Shown here piece after piece: positions 61,687 through 64,000 of a stretch of DNA of 64,000 nucleotides; positions within the stretch are counted from its first letter, which is position 1, and every line of letters begins with the position of its first letter. The translations under genes were made by a program, and so were the position numbers. The notes beneath the pieces were generated by a model. The model worked only from the letters and a program-made list of their open reading frames with translations. It was not told the DNA's origin and ran no database searches. This stretch comes from Opitutales bacterium UBA2995. GTDB lineage: Bacteria > Verrucomicrobiota > Verrucomicrobiia > Opitutales > UBA2995. The stretch spans positions 1-64,000 of the forward strand of contig DDZZ01000010.1 of NCBI GenBank assembly GCA_002346535.1, in the 5' to 3' direction.

Positions 61687-63237
61687 TCAGGAAATCATGG
61701 CTTCGATCAAATAGGGCCCAGGTTCATCGATTCCGCGCTGCAGTTCTTTTACGAAGGATTCCGAACTGTTTACACGTTTTGCGGGAACGCCCATGCCCTT
61801 TGCTAGATCTACAAAGTTCAATTCCGGATTTCCAATGGATAGCATGGGATCGGATTGTGGACCCGATTCCTTTGCGCATAGAGCTTTTCGCTCAATCTCC
61901 AAAATTTTGTAACTTTGGTTATTGAAAATCACATTTACCACGTTTAGCGATTCACGCGCCTGGGTCCAAAGTGCCTGTAGGGTATACATTGCAGAACCGT
62001 CTGCTTCCATTGCGAAAACCTGCCTGTCTGGTGCGGCGATAGCGGCTCCAGTTGCCACAGGCAATCCTTGGCCTATGGATCCCCCGGTTACATGTAACCA
62101 ATCGTGCGGCCGGGCGCTTTGAGTAATTGGGCCGGCCATGCGACTCGCCGTTACGCTTTCGTCACTTACGATTGAATTTTCAGGCATCAGCGCGGTGATC
62201 GCCATCCAGACACTGTCTGGGTCCAGATCCCCTTGAGGGAGCTTCGCAGGTTTGCTGGGGGCAAGTATCGGTTCAGTGTCACCGGCCTCAAGTTCTTCAA
62301 GCAAAGCTTCAATAGCAGCTGGTATATCTTCATGAAGGTCGACAAGAATATGGTCTTCGCAATTGGGTGGTGCAAACCGGCTGGGTTTGTTGGGATAAGC
62401 AAAGAATGCTATCGGATCTCTTGCACCAATTCTAATGATGTGCTGGGTTCCAGCTAACATTTTTAAGGATTTATCCACTGCATATTGAAGTCGCTCATAC
62501 ATCGGCATGCCGGCTCCACGCCGGACTTTTGCAGCATACCAGCTGCTCATCATCCGCACACCATAGGCATTGGCAATCTTGCTGACTTGTACCCCGAGCT
62601 TTTCATCGCCCATAACCCTATCTCCTATGAGCAGAACGGTATTCTTATTCTGACGGATCAAGTTTGCAATTTCAGTGATCCGGTCTGCGGGCACTGATTC
62701 GGGGATTATAGAAGGTACGGTCTCAGCAGGGCCGTCCGCTTCTCCCCAGGCGGTATTGGCCGGTAAAATCAAAGTAGCCACCCCACCTGGAGGGCCCATA
62801 GATGCTGCAATTGCTGCGGCGCCGTCTGATGCGATCGATATGGAATTTTCAGATGTCTTTACCCAATTGGACACGGGCCAAGCCAGACCTTCAATATCGG
62901 CAGTAAGCGGTGCATCATATTTCAAATGTTTCGTCGAATGCTGACCGACTATGTTCACTATGGGAGAATAGGCTTTTTTTGCGTTGTGTAGGTTGGCAAT
63001 ACCATTGCCTAAACCGGGGCCCAGGTGTAACAATGATGCCGCCGGTTTTTCAGCAAGGCGAGTATAACCATCTGCGGCTCCACTAACCACCCCTTCAAAT
63101 AAGCAAAGGATCGATCGCATTTCCGGGTAGTCGTCCAGTGCTGATACAAAGTGCATTTCGGAAGTGCCCGGATTCATAAAACAGGTATTTACTCCTCCGT
63201 TCAGGAGCGTTCGGACTAAAGATTCAGCGCCATTCAT
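61687..63237 (-). CDS. ThDP-dependent enzyme (acetolactate synthase/benzoylformate decarboxylase-like)
   Basis: This 516-aa enzyme of the ThDP family has an N-terminal pyrimidine-binding domain with the catalytic Glu in LFEGVVSGAADGYTR (near 49), a middle domain, and a C-terminal pyrophosphate-binding domain with the GDG-S...NN motif in modified form (EADGSAMYT ... VIFNNQSYK; A-D-G-S for the usual G-D-G-S). Relatives are annotated as acetolactate synthase large subunit-like proteins, but there is no regulatory-subunit gene beside it, and it may be a 2-oxo acid decarboxylase or carboligase. It lies convergent with the enolase-superfamily gene, which may supply a 2-keto acid. Confidence 0.85.
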   Translation of the reverse strand: MNGAESLVRTLLNGGVNTCFMNPGTSEMHFVSALDDYPEMRSILCLFEGVVSGAADGYTRLAEKPAASLLHLGPGLGNGIANLHNAKKAYSPIVNIVGQHSTKHLKYDAPLTADIEGLAWPVSNWVKTSENSISIASDGAAAIAASMGPPGGVATLILPANTAWGEADGPAETVPSIIPESVPADRITEIANLIRQNKNTVLLIGDRVMGDEKLGVQVSKIANAYGVRMMSSWYAAKVRRGAGMPMYERLQYAVDKSLKMLAGTQHIIRIGARDPIAFFAYPNKPSRFAPPNCEDHILVDLHEDIPAAIEALLEELEAGDTEPILAPSKPAKLPQGDLDPDSVWMAITALMPENSIVSDESVTASRMAGPITQSARPHDWLHVTGGSIGQGLPVATGAAIAAPDRQVFAMEADGSAMYTLQALWTQARESLNVVNVIFNNQSYKILEIERKALCAKESGPQSDPMLSIGNPELNFVDLAKGMGVPAKRVNSSESFVKELQRGIDEPGPYLIEAMIS

Positions 63238-63442
63238 GGTGGTATTACTGGTAAGAGAGAGCCTTATAGATAAGTCGTAAAAAGTGAACCATCCCTATTT
63301 GAAATTCAAGGCTTATAGATCAAAGACCTTATGAGAATGATCTTCACTTTACAAACTGCTGCTGGGAATAAAGAATTATGAGATTGATACCTTTTTGAAG
63401 TTGTTTCTCTTAAGCCCGGCCGACTTTAGCTTGGTGAAATAA

Positions 63443-63860
63443 ACTCCCCAACATCATTTTATGCTCATGGACGATCTCGGTTATGGGAACCTTGGTTGCT
63501 ACAATGAGGATTTTTAAATTCTCACACGCAACCTGGACAAGATAACCAATGAAGGAATACGATTTACAGATGATCACAATTCTTCCGGAGTTTGTACGCC
63601 AATACGTTATGCCGTATTAATAGGTCGTTATTACTGGAGAACTCACCTGATAAAAGGAGTGCTTAATGGTTCCTCGCCGTTATTGATCGCAGTAGAACAT
63701 ATAAGACTTTGCGTGACCTTCTGCAATCCGCCGGTTATCACATCGCTAAAATAGGGAAATGGCTCCTATTGAATGTACCGGAAAAGCGGAAGCAGAAAAT
63801 ATCGATTGGTCAAAATCGAAAAAGAATGGAGCGTTTATTTCGTTGGATAATATGAATTTG
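63443..63860 (+). pseudogene. Decayed sulfatase, relative of the gene at 56795
   Basis: Frames after frame give LPNIIL, LMDDLGYGNLGCYNEDF (stop), ILTRNLDKITNEGIRFTDDH, the active-site motif CTPIRYAVLIGRYYWRTHL, then YKTLRDLLQSAGYHIAKIG and AENIDWSKSKKNGAFISL. The order and wording match the sulfatase at 56795 (CTPSRYGLLTGRYSWRTHLK). Several frameshifts and a stop show it is dead; the catalytic Cys is kept but T-G has become I-G. It meets a dioxygenase remnant at about 63860. Confidence 0.7.
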
Positions 63861-63974
63861 ATCTGGGTCAAACCTATCCATTTCATGGTGTATAACATCA
63901 ATGAGATAATCACAAGCATTGCGGAGTGTGTCCATGTGCTCATCGGAAATAACATTTTTCAAAATAAAGTATCC
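63829..63974 (-). pseudogene. N-terminal remnant, phytanoyl-CoA dioxygenase-like
   Basis: The - strand reads GYFILKNVISDEHMDTLRNA, then CDYLIDVIHHEMDR and IHIIQRNKR, resembling the N-terminus of PhyH-family Fe(II)/2-oxoglutarate oxygenases (start GYFV(L)xNxIS, then a helix rich in Asp/Glu/Leu, then a R-N-K/N-R strand). No His-x-Asp metal site is present. It runs into the sulfatase remnant on the opposite strand. Nothing upstream within the window completes it. Confidence 0.38.
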
Positions 63975-64000
63975 TTAATTTTCATACTGTTTTTTCTGGC

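Noticed and set aside
1..64000. tRNA, rRNA, CRISPR array, integrase or complete insertion sequence
   Set aside because: No TTCGAATCC-type T-arm cloverleaf, no regularly spaced direct repeats and no transposase or integrase reading frame was found by reading both strands.

Overview
The window looks like chromosomal DNA of a marine, polysaccharide-degrading member of the PVC superphylum, most likely a Verrucomicrobiota/Opitutales relative. The reasons are three giant 'PVC-type' propeller/HEAT dehydrogenase-like proteins ending in cytochrome c or cupredoxin modules, five sulfatase genes with readable CxPxR active sites (four intact, one frameshifted) plus further decayed copies, ThuA and Gfo/Idh/MocA proteins, and few Shine-Dalgarno sequences. 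No rRNA, tRNA, CRISPR array, integrase or complete IS was seen. Assignment to a genus is not possible from sequence alone.

Layout. 0.2-14 kb: an SGNH-propeller-cupredoxin protein, a sialidase-like protein, a sulfatase, a decayed sulfatase, a ThuA-propeller-cytochrome c protein, a Gfo/Idh/MocA oxidoreductase and a second sulfatase. 14-23.4 kb: two MFS transporters, a CBM9-like/PKD secreted protein, an Nramp-like transporter divergent from a LarA-like protein, a sulfatase remnant interrupted by a REP-like element, and a DUF4399 protein. 23.7-33 kb: cytochrome c-aldose dehydrogenase plus a sodium symporter, a 1392-aa SGNH-propeller-cytochrome c protein and a twice-frameshifted sulfatase. 33-40 kb: a family 2 glycosyltransferase, a ribose-type ABC ATPase, a permease fused to its own substrate-binding domain, and a ROK glucokinase. 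41-56 kb is mostly housekeeping: SET protein, dtd, 3-methyladenine glycosylase, tsaB-alr, tig-clpP-clpX, M42 peptidase, hisA, a peptide-binding protein, a dihydrolipoamide dehydrogenase-like flavoprotein and an SDR protein. 56.8-64 kb: two sulfatases in tandem, an enolase-superfamily enzyme, a ThDP enzyme, and sulfatase and dioxygenase remnants at the right edge.

How it fits together. Secreted sulfatases and the sialidase-like protein would strip sulfate or acidic sugars from extracellular polysaccharide. The propeller proteins and the aldose dehydrogenase would oxidise released sugars at the cell surface and pass electrons to heme or copper carriers. The MFS, SSS and ABC systems would import products, and the Gfo/Idh/MocA, enolase-superfamily, ThDP and ROK enzymes would process them. 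This is inference from family membership.

The gaps between genes are unusual. Many hold broken coding sequence: sulfatases, a fatty acid desaturase, a serine hydrolase, a phytanoyl-CoA dioxygenase-like piece, a SAM-hydrolase-like tail, a beta-helix-like fragment and unassigned membrane pieces. A dispersed REP-like palindromic element, consensus near TGTAGGAGCNGCTTTA, recurs in the gaps and sits inside one sulfatase remnant. The window therefore shows gene expansion and decay in progress.
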